64,000 nt of DNA from Terriglobales bacterium (GCA_025936825.1 JAICSO010000009.1:142370-206369); one strand, 5' to 3'; shown: positions 9,120 to 18,449, counted from the stretch's first letter. The notes: generated from the sequence alone by a model not told the origin. Numbers and translations are program-made.

Positions 9120-10385
9120 TCACTTCCCGCCGTCCCAGACTTGCAGCAGGTACGGCTTTTCGGCCTCAAACGCGTGGCAGACCTTATCAATGTTGCTTTC
9201 GATCTCCGATTCTTTGGCTTCACGGTTTTCCGTCAGAAATGTAAGTGCGCGTCCGCGGAATAACGGCACCAGCGCCTGGACTACATGATCACGCCCGATT
9301 ACCGCACGATGGTAGGCCGCGGCGAATTCGTATACAGTTCGCGCCCAAAGCGGTTCCGGCAGCTCAAATTCATTCTCGGGCAAGGTTGCGAGCCGTTTCA
9401 ATTCCTCGTGAGTTGGAGTCGATAGGATGGATGAGAACACCGGCTCCAGTTGTGAGATTCCGAACGTGAACATCTGATGCAGCCGCTTGCGGTTCACGCG
9501 CATGGGCTCGAGACTGACCGCAGGTTGACACCCGCCGCATGGCGCCGGCAAAGGCTCTCGCGAGTCCTTCCATGCTGCGGGATAACAGTCCATTGAGCAG
9601 AAGAGTAGGCCCGCAGTTTCGCGCATGGCCTTCACCAGATCAGATGGTGGCGACTCCAATCGGCCTCGAGTTCCTAAGAAAGACTGGTAAATCCTGTAGC
9701 GTCCAATGATTGCCGCCAGCGTCAACCACAATTCTGTCCCGTGACGTCCTTGCTCCTGCGTCCACAGATCCTGGTTGAGAAAGTTGCTGCCTAGATTGCT
9801 TGAAAAAGCGTAATCCGACGGATAGGGTTCCTGCACTGTGCAACCATAGACCGCGCGCGTCACCGGATAAACCAAATTGCGGATCAACATGCCATCGAAC
9901 TTGTGGCGACGGTAAACCGGGAGAACAAGGTCAACCCCCTCGCGAATCACTGGACGCAAAAGGCGTTCGACCCACTCCGGTTCCAGGCTGGTCGACTCCG
10001 GCGAAATGACAGCGCACGCTTTGGCTTGCAGAAGATCGGCGGCCGCAAGAATGGTGTGAAGCGCGGTTCCGCTAGCAGGCGGTCCTTCATACTGTGTGCT
10101 GATGCTGTGCAGCGTGCGCAAGGCCGGCAGATTTGACCCAACTGTATCGTTGATTGATGCGGCACACACCAGATCACGTGTGCCGTCGCGGGAGCCGCCG
10201 TCAGCGTTGATGATCACGGACCTGGCGCGTGGGAAATACTTCAGCAGGCCAGCGCGAACAGCTTGGACGACCTGGCCGACCGTGCGCGCATCATTGTGCG
10301 TTGGCACGCCGACAAGGATGTCCACTTCGCCAACATTTATCAGTTCGCGAATGAACTCGTCCGAAAGTATGCTCTCGTCGGGCAA
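9120..10385 (-). CDS. GT-A glycosyltransferase, glucosylglycerate-synthase-like
   Basis: A 421-aa GT-A-fold transferase. It begins with a family-2-like nucleotide-sugar site (VDILVGVPTHNDARTVGQVV at about 18-37; INADGGSRDGT near 60) and has a C-terminal helical extension. The overall layout, with YPSDYAFSSNLG and a conserved HGTELWLTL, resembles glucosyl-3-phosphoglycerate or mannosylglycerate synthases (GT81/GT78) more than ordinary GT2 enzymes. If so, it would make a compatible solute precursor. Its neighbours, trehalose synthase upstream and an MscS-like protein downstream, support that idea. The assignment to a precise acceptor is not possible from sequence reading alone. No phosphatase for a phosphorylated product is adjacent. 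Confidence 0.72.
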   Translation of the reverse strand: MPDESILSDEFIRELINVGEVDILVGVPTHNDARTVGQVVQAVRAGLLKYFPRARSVIINADGGSRDGTRDLVCAASINDTVGSNLPALRTLHSISTQYEGPPASGTALHTILAAADLLQAKACAVISPESTSLEPEWVERLLRPVIREGVDLVLPVYRRHKFDGMLIRNLVYPVTRAVYGCTVQEPYPSDYAFSSNLGSNFLNQDLWTQEQGRHGTELWLTLAAIIGRYRIYQSFLGTRGRLESPPSDLVKAMRETAGLLFCSMDCYPAAWKDSREPLPAPCGGCQPAVSLEPMRVNRKRLHQMFTFGISQLEPVFSSILSTPTHEELKRLATLPENEFELPEPLWARTVYEFAAAYHRAVIGRDHVVQALVPLFRGRALTFLTENREAKESEIESNIDKVCHAFEAEKPYLLQVWDGGK

Positions 10386-10401
10386 GAAAGCTCCTAGCGT
10401 C

Positions 10402-10487
10402 TGGCTGTGAGCGGCGAGCCGGGAGTCGCGAGCAAACCAGCGCCCTCGGACTCTGGCTCACAGCTTATGGCTCACTGCTCTGGCTAC
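10402..10487. repeat. degenerate heptamer array with complementary arm
   Basis: Between treS and the glycosyltransferase. On the + strand the left arm reads in sevens as agcggcg, agccggg, agtcgcg; the right arm reads gctcaca, gcttatg, gctcact, gctctgg. A perfect 9-base inverted repeat links the arms (gctgtgagc at 10404-10412 and gctcacagc at 10456-10464). It belongs to the window-wide family of period-7 intergenic arrays. Confidence 0.7.
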
Positions 10488-12124
10488 ACTCTTCTAATCT
10501 TGAACCAATAAAACTGATACGGCCCCATGGTCAACAGGTATGGTAAGTCTCCAATGCGCGGGAACACGTTTCGTCCGAACATCTCAACGAGAATATTCCC
10601 CTTGTAAGGCTTCAAATCGAGTTCCACCGCCTGCGCCGAACTCGAAAGATTGTTGACCACAAGAATCGTCTCGTTTCCCAGTTTTCTGACGTAGGCCAGC
10701 ACTCTGTGATTTGCTGGATACAAGAACTGAATGGAACCGCGTCCGAACACCGCTGTCGATTTGCGAATCTTGATTAGCCGCTTCATCCAGGCTAGAAGTG
10801 AGTGATCGAAGCGCTTTTGCGATTGCACATTGACTGCCTGGAATCCATACACCGGATTCAGCATCAGCGGAGAATAGAGCGTCTCGGGATCTGCGGTCGA
10901 GAATCCTCCATTCCACCCGCCATCCCACTGCATGGGAGTGCGAACCCCGTTCCGGTCACCCAGATTGATGTTGTCACCCATGCCAATCTCATCGCCGTAG
11001 TAAACAATCGGGGTACCAGGCATAGACATCAGCATGCCGTTCATCAACTCAATGCGGCGGCGATCATTGTCGAGCAGCGGGGCAAGGCGCCGGCGTATGC
11101 CTAAATTCAGCCGCATCGCCTTCTCTTTCGCGTACTCGTCGTACATGTAGTCGCGCTCCAGGTCGGTGACCATTTCGAGCGTAAGCTCGTCGTGGTTGCG
11201 CAGGAACAGGCACCACTGACAGGTCTCAGGAATTTCCGGGGTCTGTTTCAAAATCTCGGTAATGGGCTTCCGGTCTTCCAGCTTCACGCCCATGAACATG
11301 CGGGGCATGAGCGGGAAATGAAATGCCATGTGGAACTCGTCACCGGTGGAGAAATACGCCCGCAGGTCCGAAGGCCACTGGTTGGCTTCCGCCAGCAACA
11401 TGCGACCGGGATACTCGCGATCCAGGCGGGTACGCAGATCTTTGATTACACCATGAGTCTCCGGCAGGTTCTCGCAGTTCGTGCCTTCCCGCTCGACCAG
11501 GTAAGGCACTGCATCCAAGCGGAAGGCATCTACGCCCATATCCAGCCAGAACCTCATCACGTCCCACATCTCTTCGCGCACCGCTGGATTGTCCCAGTTC
11601 AAGTCTGGCTGATGACTGAAGAAGCGATGCCAGTAGTACTGCTTGGAAACTGGGTCCCAAGCCCAGTTCGAAAGCTCCGTGTCGAGGAAGATGATTCGTG
11701 TGCCTTTGTACTTGGTGTCGGTGTCGCTCCACACGTACCAGTCGCGACGCGGATTGCTGCGCGAGCTGCGTGATTCCTGGAACCACGGGTGCTGGTCCGA
11801 AGTATGGTTCAGCACCATCTCGATGATCACGCGAATGCCCCGCTTGTGCGCGACTTCGAGGAAATTCTTGAAGTCGTCGAGCGTGCCGTAAAGAGGATTA
11901 ACAGTACGGTAGTCGGAGATGTCGTAGCCATCGTCGCGCAAGGGCGACGGAAAGAACGGCATCAGCCATAGTGTGTTGATGCCGAGGTCTTGCAAGTAGT
12001 CCAGCTTTTGTGCCAGACCACGAAAGTCGCCGTTTCCGTCCCCGCTGCTGTCGAGAAACGAGCGGACGTGGACCTGGTAGATTACGGCGTCCTTGTACCA
12101 AAGCGCGTCTTGCTGGACTGGCAA
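10484..12124 (-). CDS. treS: trehalose synthase / maltose alpha-D-glucosyltransferase
   Basis: A 546-aa GH13 enzyme that interconverts maltose and trehalose by intramolecular transglucosylation. The start WYKDAVIYQVHVRSF and the end GPYQFYWFKI are typical of TreS. The catalytic triad fits the nucleophile D in DAFRLDAVPYL near residue 203, the acid/base E in LLAEANQWP near 244 and D in FLRNHDELT near 312. The B-domain and loop GTRIIFLDTELSNW also match TreS rather than amylosucrase or oligo-1,6-glucosidase. The length equals the usual bacterial TreS without a fused maltokinase, and no maltokinase gene is seen nearby. It is the first gene of the minus-strand osmoadaptation group and is followed by a glycosyltransferase after a repeat-filled gap. 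Confidence 0.9.
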   Translation of the reverse strand: MPVQQDALWYKDAVIYQVHVRSFLDSSGDGNGDFRGLAQKLDYLQDLGINTLWLMPFFPSPLRDDGYDISDYRTVNPLYGTLDDFKNFLEVAHKRGIRVIIEMVLNHTSDQHPWFQESRSSRSNPRRDWYVWSDTDTKYKGTRIIFLDTELSNWAWDPVSKQYYWHRFFSHQPDLNWDNPAVREEMWDVMRFWLDMGVDAFRLDAVPYLVEREGTNCENLPETHGVIKDLRTRLDREYPGRMLLAEANQWPSDLRAYFSTGDEFHMAFHFPLMPRMFMGVKLEDRKPITEILKQTPEIPETCQWCLFLRNHDELTLEMVTDLERDYMYDEYAKEKAMRLNLGIRRRLAPLLDNDRRRIELMNGMLMSMPGTPIVYYGDEIGMGDNINLGDRNGVRTPMQWDGGWNGGFSTADPETLYSPLMLNPVYGFQAVNVQSQKRFDHSLLAWMKRLIKIRKSTAVFGRGSIQFLYPANHRVLAYVRKLGNETILVVNNLSSSAQAVELDLKPYKGNILVEMFGRNVFPRIGDLPYLLTMGPYQFYWFKIRRV

Positions 12125-12432
12125 CTGTCGTTCCCCGAATTCTTTTGTGTGGGGCGGACATTCCTGTCCGCCAAATGTTCTGAGAAGCTGTGTGACTGAC
12201 CTTGAAAGCTACGGCAGACCAGCTTGGATGCGAATCACACCCCATCGGTCGGCCAACTCAAATCCTAAGCTAGCTCGCTGAGGAAATCCTGCAACGGCAG
12301 TTCCGGCCGTAGCCGAGCGCCCACACTGTGTCCTGCCGACCACAAGAGTCTCTCACATAAGCAGCTTATTTTCAGCAATATGCATTTGGATCGAGCCTTG
12401 CACTTTTCCTGTCCGAACGTGGGAGAACGCAT
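12125..12432. other. divergent intergenic region with REP-like palindrome
   Basis: A 308-base gap between treS (-) and the small membrane protein gene (+), so it should hold two divergent promoters; none is convincing by eye. It contains one perfect palindrome, ggcggaca-ttcc-tgtccgcc at 12153-12172, of the same style as the short stem-loops near 54 and 58 kb. Nothing else recognisable is seen. Confidence 0.55.
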
Positions 12433-12612
12433 ATGCAACTGGTAATCACATTCATGTCGGTAGTCGCAGGGTTGGCCTTCTCAATCGCGGTAGCGCTAGT
12501 GGTCGAGGAATGGATCTTCGGCCAAGTCTTCCGGGTCTTCTTCACCCACCCGGCCAAAGTGCCTACTGGTCTGGCCCTTCAACCTGTACGGGTGAAGTCA
12601 CAGCAACGCTGA
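12433..12612 (+). CDS. small 59-aa single-span membrane protein
   Basis: An open frame of 59 aa starting MQLVITFMSVVAG, with a hydrophobic segment over residues 2-24 and a basic tail ending VKSQQR. A GGGAGA ribosome site (12421-12426) lies six bases before the ATG. The stop at 12610-12612 is 17 bases before the start of the SPFH gene, so the two are probably one transcript. The segment and spacing suggest a membrane partner or assembly factor for the SPFH protein, which is inference. It does not resemble any family I can name. The reading frame overlaps an upstream extension of the SPFH frame (from 12510) that lacks its own ribosome site. Confidence 0.55.
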   Translation: MQLVITFMSVVAGLAFSIAVALVVEEWIFGQVFRVFFTHPAKVPTGLALQPVRVKSQQR

Positions 12613-12629
12613 AGAACGGAGAAATCCCA

Positions 12630-13979
12630 ATGGTTCTTTTCAAATATTTGATGCTACTTGGCGGAGCGGGAATGATCGCAGCAGCCATCGCCCTGCTCTC
12701 GCGCGACGTCTACTTCCTCTCACAACATAAACGCTCGTCGGCGAACTCGGATACTCCGGCTCAACCTGCCCCGACAACGCACTGGCGCGGTGCCTTTGCA
12801 CTTGCTCTTCTCGCCTGGGGTCCAATGTTGATAGCGATGGGGATTGTCGTGGTCCCAAGCGGCATGGCAGGTGTTCGCGTCAGTCAGACCAGCGGCACGG
12901 AGCCTGGGACTTTGTATCCCGGCGCGCACTTTGTCACGCCTGTTGCGGAAAGCGTCGTTCTCTTCGACACGCGCGACCAACTCTTCACAACCGGTGCTGT
13001 CGAGGATGGCAAGGCAGCTTCCACCAAGCCGTCCACGAAAAATGAACTTTTAAACGTGCAGTCGAAAGAAGGCCTTTCGCTCGGCCTGGCAATCACCATC
13101 CGCTATCGTCTGGATGCCAAACATCTCGCCTACATTCAGGCTAACCTGCCGCAACCGATCGAGCGTGAAATTGTTCCGCCGGTCGTCGCTAGCGCCTGGC
13201 GCGAACTGGTGCCGAACTATACCGTCCGCGAAGTTTTTGCGACGCGTCGTGAAGAGATACGTCAGAAGGCGGCCAACGTCATCACGCAGAAGCTTGCCGC
13301 GGACGGAATCATCGTGAAGGAAGTCATGCTGCGCGACATTCAGCTTCCTCCCGAGTACGCGAAAGGCTTGGAAGACCTGCTGTTGAAGGAGCAGCAGAAT
13401 GACCAAATGAGCGTAGACACGGAGATCCAGCAAAAACAGGTTCGCATTGCCGAACTGCAAGCCGAAGCAACCAAGGCTCAGCAGGTAAAGCAGGCGGAGG
13501 GCGAGGCGCAGGTGCGCGTCCTGCAAGCAAAGGGCGAGGCCGATGCCATGCAATACACGTTGCCCCTGAAGCAAAAGCAGATTGAGGAAACCAAGCTAGA
13601 AGCTGAGGCCCGCAAAGAAGCCACAGTGCAGAGTGCCGAAGCGAATGCGACCGCTACGGTCAAAAATGCGGAGGCTATGGCGCAGGCCAAGGTCATCGAC
13701 AGCAAGGCAGAGATGGAAAGGCGCAAACTGCTGGCTGAGGCCGAGGCTGAGCGTATCCGTCTGACCTCAGCCGCGGATGCAGAGCGCATGCGCAACGAGG
13801 GCGCGATTCTGAAACAGAATCCGCTGCTCATCAACAAAATTGTCGCGGAGAAGCTTTCCGACAAACTGCAGATCATGATGGTTCCGGCCGACGGCAAGTT
13901 CTTCTTCGCCAATGACGTGCTCAAAAGCATGAACATGGCGAACCGCGGGAGTGAAGCGGAGCAGGCAGAGGAGAAGTAG
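12630..13979 (+). CDS. SPFH/band 7 domain protein (flotillin-like)
   Basis: A 449-aa membrane protein with two N-terminal hydrophobic spans (about residues 4-22 and 50-75). A prohibitin-homology/SPFH domain covers about 75-270 (AGVRVSQTSGTEPGTLYPG, then IVPPVVASAWREL). A long alanine- and glutamate-rich coiled coil of flotillin type runs to about 420. Such proteins oligomerise in membranes as scaffolds for proteases or microdomains. The ATG at 12630 is chosen because GGAGAAA precedes it by about six bases and it starts at the first membrane span; an in-frame start at 12510 overlaps the upstream small gene. No NfeD-type partner is adjacent; the 59-aa protein just upstream is the only candidate partner. 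Confidence 0.83.
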   Translation: MVLFKYLMLLGGAGMIAAAIALLSRDVYFLSQHKRSSANSDTPAQPAPTTHWRGAFALALLAWGPMLIAMGIVVVPSGMAGVRVSQTSGTEPGTLYPGAHFVTPVAESVVLFDTRDQLFTTGAVEDGKAASTKPSTKNELLNVQSKEGLSLGLAITIRYRLDAKHLAYIQANLPQPIEREIVPPVVASAWRELVPNYTVREVFATRREEIRQKAANVITQKLAADGIIVKEVMLRDIQLPPEYAKGLEDLLLKEQQNDQMSVDTEIQQKQVRIAELQAEATKAQQVKQAEGEAQVRVLQAKGEADAMQYTLPLKQKQIEETKLEAEARKEATVQSAEANATATVKNAEAMAQAKVIDSKAEMERRKLLAEAEAERIRLTSAADAERMRNEGAILKQNPLLINKIVAEKLSDKLQIMMVPADGKFFFANDVLKSMNMANRGSEAEQAEEK

Positions 13980-13989
13980 GGAGATGCGA

Positions 13990-14069
13990 GCACTCGGCAT
14001 TCAACAGTCAGCATTCAGTCCATGAGCGCAACCGCAGATTTCCTGTCGGGCTGAATGCTGAGGGCTTTG
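13990..14069. repeat. degenerate heptamer array with inverted arm
   Basis: Downstream of the SPFH gene. The left arm reads agcactc, ggcattc, aacagtc, agcattc in steps of seven; the right arm reads gctgaat, gctgagg, gctttgg. A perfect 10-base inverted repeat (cagcattcag at 14009-14018, ctgaatgctg at 14051-14060) gives a stem with a 32-base loop. Confidence 0.7.
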
Positions 14070-14120
14070 GAGCACACGATGCGTGACCACAGTCATCAAT
14101 ACGAGCGAGTCCGCGCGAGT

Positions 14121-14126
14121 TATAAT
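14121..14126 (+). promoter_or_regulatory. possible -10 box upstream of the sensor-kinase operon
   Basis: A perfect TATAAT lies 16 bases before the preferred ATG at 14142. No good -35 box is found at 16-18 bases upstream, so this may be chance or an activator-dependent promoter. If used, the mRNA leader would be under 15 bases. Confidence 0.3.
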
Positions 14127-14141
14127 TCGCGCATCCTTCCA

Positions 14142-15344
14142 ATGCTCCCTTCGCGCGCGCGCTGGCTTGGTTGTGCCCTTCTGTTGATTGGCCAGCTCTG
14201 TTTTGCTTCCGACTGGCATTCTCCCGCGGCTCAACTCGCAGGCAAGATTTCAGCCGCTACTGGCCCCGGTGTTATTGCTCTGGAGATCAACAATCGCTCG
14301 TCGATCTCTGCCGCGGATGTTGAGCAGATTCGGGGCTTCTTCATCTCGGAGCTTGCTACCGGCGGTGTCCGCGTCTGGCAACCCGATCAAGCTGCGGCAG
14401 TTGCGAAGGTCACCCTTTCCGAAAACTTGAACAGCTATATCTGGATCGCTGAGGTTCAGCAGGGCACTGGCGAACCGAAGATCGCCATGATCTCCATGGA
14501 CCGCCCTCCTTCATCGCTCTCGGCGCAAAATGCGCCGTTGCTCACTTTGCATGCAACGCAGCTGATTTCTCAATCGCAGCCAATTCTCGACCTAGCCGTG
14601 CTGGAAGGAAATCCTCGCCGCGCTGTGGTGTTATCTGATTCCGCCGTCTCCGTCTTCGACTTTAAGGACGGTCACTGGCTCCAAACCCAGTCGCTGCCGA
14701 TTGCTCATGCCACGTCTTTCCCTCGAGATATACGCGGCCGGCTTGTACTCCGCAAAGATCATCTGTTCGATGCCTACTTGCCCGGCGTCATCTGCCACAG
14801 CTCCGAAGCGGGATCGCTTAGCCTCAACTGCTCACGTAGCGATGATCCGTGGCCGCTAGCCATCGCAGAGTTCGGTGTCTCCGGATTCTTTGCGCCTGCG
14901 CGTAACTTCTTCACCGGAGTGCTTACTCCCGGCATCGGAAAACAGAGATCAGCGCCGGCGTTTTATTCCGCCTCTGCCATTCCAAAAGACAAATATGTGC
15001 TCTGGATCTTCGGAGGCGTCGACGGCCAGGTGCATCTGCTCGACGGCATTAATCAGCAGACCTCAAGCCGGCTTCGTTGGGGCAGCGACATCGCCGGAAT
15101 TCGCGCTGCCTGCCGGCCTGACTGGCTTGTGCTCGCAACTGCGCAGGGCGATGAAGAGGATTCAATACAAGCGTTTGAGATCCCGGATCGTGAGCCGGTG
15201 GCTGCCAGCCAGAAATTGCCAATCCATGGCCGGGTTACCGCGCTTTGGACGCAGCAGAATGGCGAGGCTGCGACGGCGGTGTATCGAAATGCTGACACAG
15301 GAAACTATGAGGCGCTTCAACTTACTCTTGCTTGTGGCCAGTAG
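14142..15344 (+). CDS. secreted beta-propeller-like protein, unknown function
   Basis: A 400-aa exported protein. The ATG at 14142 begins a clear signal peptide (MLPSRARWLGCALLLIGQ, cleavage near CFAS); the longer frame from 14055 would bury it. The N-terminal third includes a domain starting AAQLAGKISAATGPG with alternating beta strands. The remainder has repeated strand patterns such as PRRAVVLSDSAVSVFDFKDG that suggest a VCBS/FG-GAP-like or WD-like propeller. I do not recognise a named family. It is the first gene of a four-gene unit and overlaps the start of the substrate-binding protein gene by 38 bases. A periplasmic sensing or adapter role with the binding protein and kinase is inferred from position only. 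Confidence 0.65.
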   Translation: MLPSRARWLGCALLLIGQLCFASDWHSPAAQLAGKISAATGPGVIALEINNRSSISAADVEQIRGFFISELATGGVRVWQPDQAAAVAKVTLSENLNSYIWIAEVQQGTGEPKIAMISMDRPPSSLSAQNAPLLTLHATQLISQSQPILDLAVLEGNPRRAVVLSDSAVSVFDFKDGHWLQTQSLPIAHATSFPRDIRGRLVLRKDHLFDAYLPGVICHSSEAGSLSLNCSRSDDPWPLAIAEFGVSGFFAPARNFFTGVLTPGIGKQRSAPAFYSASAIPKDKYVLWIFGGVDGQVHLLDGINQQTSSRLRWGSDIAGIRAACRPDWLVLATAQGDEEDSIQAFEIPDREPVAASQKLPIHGRVTALWTQQNGEAATAVYRNADTGNYEALQLTLACGQ

Positions 15345-16662
15345 CGTGATCTGGTCGGTTCCGGCCAATGCTGCAACTCGCCCGCACTATGGCGGCACTG
15401 TGCGCGTCGCCATGCATGAGACCCCGCAGTCTCTCGATCCGCTCAGCCTGGCTCAAGTCGGCGTTCCGAATATTTCTCGTCTCTTATTTGATACGTTGGT
15501 CGTCCTTGATGATCGCGGGTTTGCTCAACCTGCTTTGGCCACGACATGGCAGGCTGAGCCTGGAAATCAGCGCTGGCGCCTCACACTGCGCAGCGGTGTC
15601 TCATTTAATGACGGTGCAAACCTGGAGCCGACAGCGGTTGCTGCGTCCCTGCGCGCCGCAAACCCAGATTGGAAAGTGCTGCCCGTCAGCGACATGATTA
15701 TTGTGCAAACTGGAGAACCGCATCCGAACCTTCCCGCCGAGTTGGCGCTGCCGCGCAACGGAATTGTGCACGGAAATCCGCAAGTGAGCGGGACCGGTCC
15801 ATTCGCAGTGTCGCAGTACGTTGCGGGCAAGCACCTGAGCCTCGTCGCGAACGATCAGTATTGGGGTGGGCGTCCGTTCGTGGATTCAATGGAAATAGAT
15901 TTCGGCCAAACCGGTCAAGACCAAATGACTTCGCTAGATCTCGGCAGGATCGATCTCGCCGAGGTAGCTCCGGAGAACATACGCCGCGCTCGCGCCGAGG
16001 GGCATACTGTTCAAAGTTCGAGCCCCGCAGAACTCATGGCGCTGGCTTTTGCCATGCCTCCGCGAAACGACGAAGAAATTCACCTGCGAAATGCCCTGGC
16101 CCTGAGCATCGACATGCCCGCGATCAACAACGTTGTTTTGCAAGGTGGCGGTGAAGCGACCGGGGCTCTTTTGCCAAACTGGCTCTCAGGTTACGGATTT
16201 CTTTTTGCCCGGGTGCAAAATACCGAATTCGCACGCACAGAGCGGACGTTAGGGAAGCAGAGCGGTCCACTGGTGCTCGCTTACGATTCTCAGGATCTCG
16301 TTGCGCGCACAGTTGCAGAGCGCGTTATGTTGAATGCTCGTGACGCCGGCATCACCGTGCAACTCACAACCAACGGGCATGGCGATATGGCTCTCACGCG
16401 AGTTCCGCTTCCATCTTTGAACACTCAGACTGCCCTAACCGGGGTCGCGCTGGCGCTGCAACTCCCGATGCCGAGTTTCGGTAATGGATCTGCAAATGAT
16501 CTTTACTCGGCTGAGAAGACTCTGCTGCAATCTCACCGAGTCATACCTCTGGGTTACCTGCGGAGCGGTGTCGCACTGCAACCGGGGATTCGCAATTTCA
16601 ACATGTCTCCTGATGGTGCCTGGCAGATGAGCAATGTCTGGTTGGGGTCAGACAAGCCATGA
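15307..16662 (+). CDS. ABC-type peptide/nickel substrate-binding protein (family 5)
   Basis: A 451-aa periplasmic solute-binding protein of family 5 (DppA/OppA type). A signal peptide (MRRFNLLLLVASSVIWSV, cleavage near ANA) is followed by the family opening HYGGTVRVAMHETPQSLDPL. Later blocks TWQAEPGNQRWRLTLRSGV and SGTGPFAVSQY also match the family. At 451 aa it is shorter than typical members (500-550), with loss mainly in the C-terminal half. The start at 15307 follows an AGGA site; an in-frame ATG at 15289 is possible. No permease or ATPase genes are present. The gene overlaps the hypothetical gene before it and, by four bases, the kinase gene after it, so it may deliver a ligand signal to the kinase rather than to a transporter. 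Confidence 0.83.
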   Translation: MRRFNLLLLVASSVIWSVPANAATRPHYGGTVRVAMHETPQSLDPLSLAQVGVPNISRLLFDTLVVLDDRGFAQPALATTWQAEPGNQRWRLTLRSGVSFNDGANLEPTAVAASLRAANPDWKVLPVSDMIIVQTGEPHPNLPAELALPRNGIVHGNPQVSGTGPFAVSQYVAGKHLSLVANDQYWGGRPFVDSMEIDFGQTGQDQMTSLDLGRIDLAEVAPENIRRARAEGHTVQSSSPAELMALAFAMPPRNDEEIHLRNALALSIDMPAINNVVLQGGGEATGALLPNWLSGYGFLFARVQNTEFARTERTLGKQSGPLVLAYDSQDLVARTVAERVMLNARDAGITVQLTTNGHGDMALTRVPLPSLNTQTALTGVALALQLPMPSFGNGSANDLYSAEKTLLQSHRVIPLGYLRSGVALQPGIRNFNMSPDGAWQMSNVWLGSDKP

Positions 16663-18440
16663 GCTTCCGGCGCAGACTGCTCCTGCTGTTTGCGCTGACA
16701 GTGCTTGTGTCGGTTGCGGCAGTAACCGGAATTGTTTCGGCCATGGCGCGCCGCGCCTTCGATCGCGCCAACGATGAACGCACCGCCGCGCTGGTCTCTC
16801 AGTTCCGCCGCGAGTTTACGCGTAGAGGCGACGATGTCCGCCGCAGAGTGCAAGCCGCATCCGCCAGTGCTGCAGCTGGCCAAATTGCTGTTGCTGCCGC
16901 GCAGAGCTCTCCGGATTACAGCAGCTTCCTTGACGCGGCGCAAACGCTTGCAGAAGCGCAACGGCTCGACTTTCTGGAGTTTGCCGACGACCGCGGCACG
17001 ATCATTTCGTCAGCCCAGTGGCCAGCTAAGTTCGGATACCAGGAGCGACTTGCCAAAACCACGCTACCCGCCTATGCGTTTCTTCGAGACGAAGAGACGC
17101 CATCCGGCACGGTTCTCGGTTTGTTCGCGGTTCATGCTATTTCTGCTGGAGATCACAAGGTATACGCGATCGGTGGCACGCGTCTCGATCGCACCTTCCT
17201 CTCCTCGCTCGATCTTCCCGCAGGAATGCGTGTCATGCTGTACCCGAACCTGGCCGGTCCCATTGCACCTGAACGGCTGCTCACCACCGGTGATCCGATT
17301 GCGAACCCGCAAGCTCTAGCGCAACTCGTTCAGAAGGTCCATATAACCGATCACGATGAAAGCGCCGTCATTCATTGGGATTCCGGCAATGACGAGACTG
17401 TGAACGCGTTTCCGCTTATGGGAGCGAACGACAAGACTTTGGCCATCCTTCTGGTGGGCAGTTCACGGCAGATTTACACCGAGCTGCGCAGCGAGATCCG
17501 TTCTGCCGCCTTGTTTGCCTCGGGTGCGGGGCTTCTGCTGGCAGTGCTTCTTAGCAGCATCGCTGCTGTTCGTGTAACGAAGCCTGTTGAAGAACTGGCG
17601 AACGCCGCACGCGAAGTTGCCGCGGGGAACCTCGACGCCCAGGTCACCGCGCATACGAATGACGAGCTTGGCGTTCTCGCCGACGCCTTCAATCGCATGA
17701 CACGCGATCTGATTGAACACCGCGAGCGTCTCGTCCAGGCTGAGCGCGTTGCGGCGTGGCGCGAACTGGCTCGGCGTTTGGCGCATGAATTGAAGAATCC
17801 CCTCTTCCCTCTTCAGCTCACGGTTGAAAACCTGATGCGATCGCGTGAACAAAGTCCGCAAGACTTCGAGGATACATTTCGCGAGAGCGCATCCACCTTA
17901 CTTTCCGAAATTGCGAACCTCAAGTCCATCATCAACCGTTTTAGCGAGTTCTCAAAGATGCCGCAGCCGCATTTGCAAGAGGTCTTGCTGCGCGACCTGG
18001 TCGCGGGTGTCATCCACGTTTATGAGGCACAGTTTGAGAAGATGAAGATCCGTAATGAGACGGAGTTCACAGATTCACAGCCTGTTTCTGCTGATCCAGA
18101 CCTGCTTCACCGCGCAATATCAAATCTGGTGTTGAATGCGATCGATGCCATGCCGGAAGGCGGGAAGCTTGTGCTCCGGACATCGAGAAATGGCAATACG
18201 GCGATCATCGAAGTCGGCGACACTGGCACCGGCCTCACGTCTGAAGAGTGTGCACGGCTGTTCACGCCGTATTACACCAGCAAATCGCATGGGACAGGCT
18301 TGGGACTGGCAATTGTGCAGTCGATTGTCAGCGACCACGGTGGCCGTATCAGCGTGAAAAGTCAGCCAGGGAAAGGGACCACGTTTATTATCGAACTACC
18401 GGTGGCGCGGCAGATACTCGCGGATGGCACGTCCGCTTAG
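16659..18440 (+). CDS. NtrY-like sensor histidine kinase
   Basis: A 593-aa membrane kinase. The first span is at about residues 5-27, followed by an extracytoplasmic sensor region of about 260 residues. The second span (near 287-307) leads into a HAMP domain and then a HisKA domain with the phospho-acceptor H in RRLAHELKNPL near residue 376. The HATPase domain carries N (NLVLNAIDAMPEGG), G1 (VGDTGTGL) and G2 (GTGLGLAI) boxes. The NtrY-like style fits control of a sigma-54 activator. The ATG overlaps the stop of the binding-protein gene by four bases and the response regulator starts nine bases after the stop. It probably phosphorylates that regulator. Confidence 0.9.
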   Translation: MSFRRRLLLLFALTVLVSVAAVTGIVSAMARRAFDRANDERTAALVSQFRREFTRRGDDVRRRVQAASASAAAGQIAVAAAQSSPDYSSFLDAAQTLAEAQRLDFLEFADDRGTIISSAQWPAKFGYQERLAKTTLPAYAFLRDEETPSGTVLGLFAVHAISAGDHKVYAIGGTRLDRTFLSSLDLPAGMRVMLYPNLAGPIAPERLLTTGDPIANPQALAQLVQKVHITDHDESAVIHWDSGNDETVNAFPLMGANDKTLAILLVGSSRQIYTELRSEIRSAALFASGAGLLLAVLLSSIAAVRVTKPVEELANAAREVAAGNLDAQVTAHTNDELGVLADAFNRMTRDLIEHRERLVQAERVAAWRELARRLAHELKNPLFPLQLTVENLMRSREQSPQDFEDTFRESASTLLSEIANLKSIINRFSEFSKMPQPHLQEVLLRDLVAGVIHVYEAQFEKMKIRNETEFTDSQPVSADPDLLHRAISNLVLNAIDAMPEGGKLVLRTSRNGNTAIIEVGDTGTGLTSEECARLFTPYYTSKSHGTGLGLAIVQSIVSDHGGRISVKSQPGKGTTFIIELPVARQILADGTSA

Positions 18441-18449
18441 GAGAATGTT

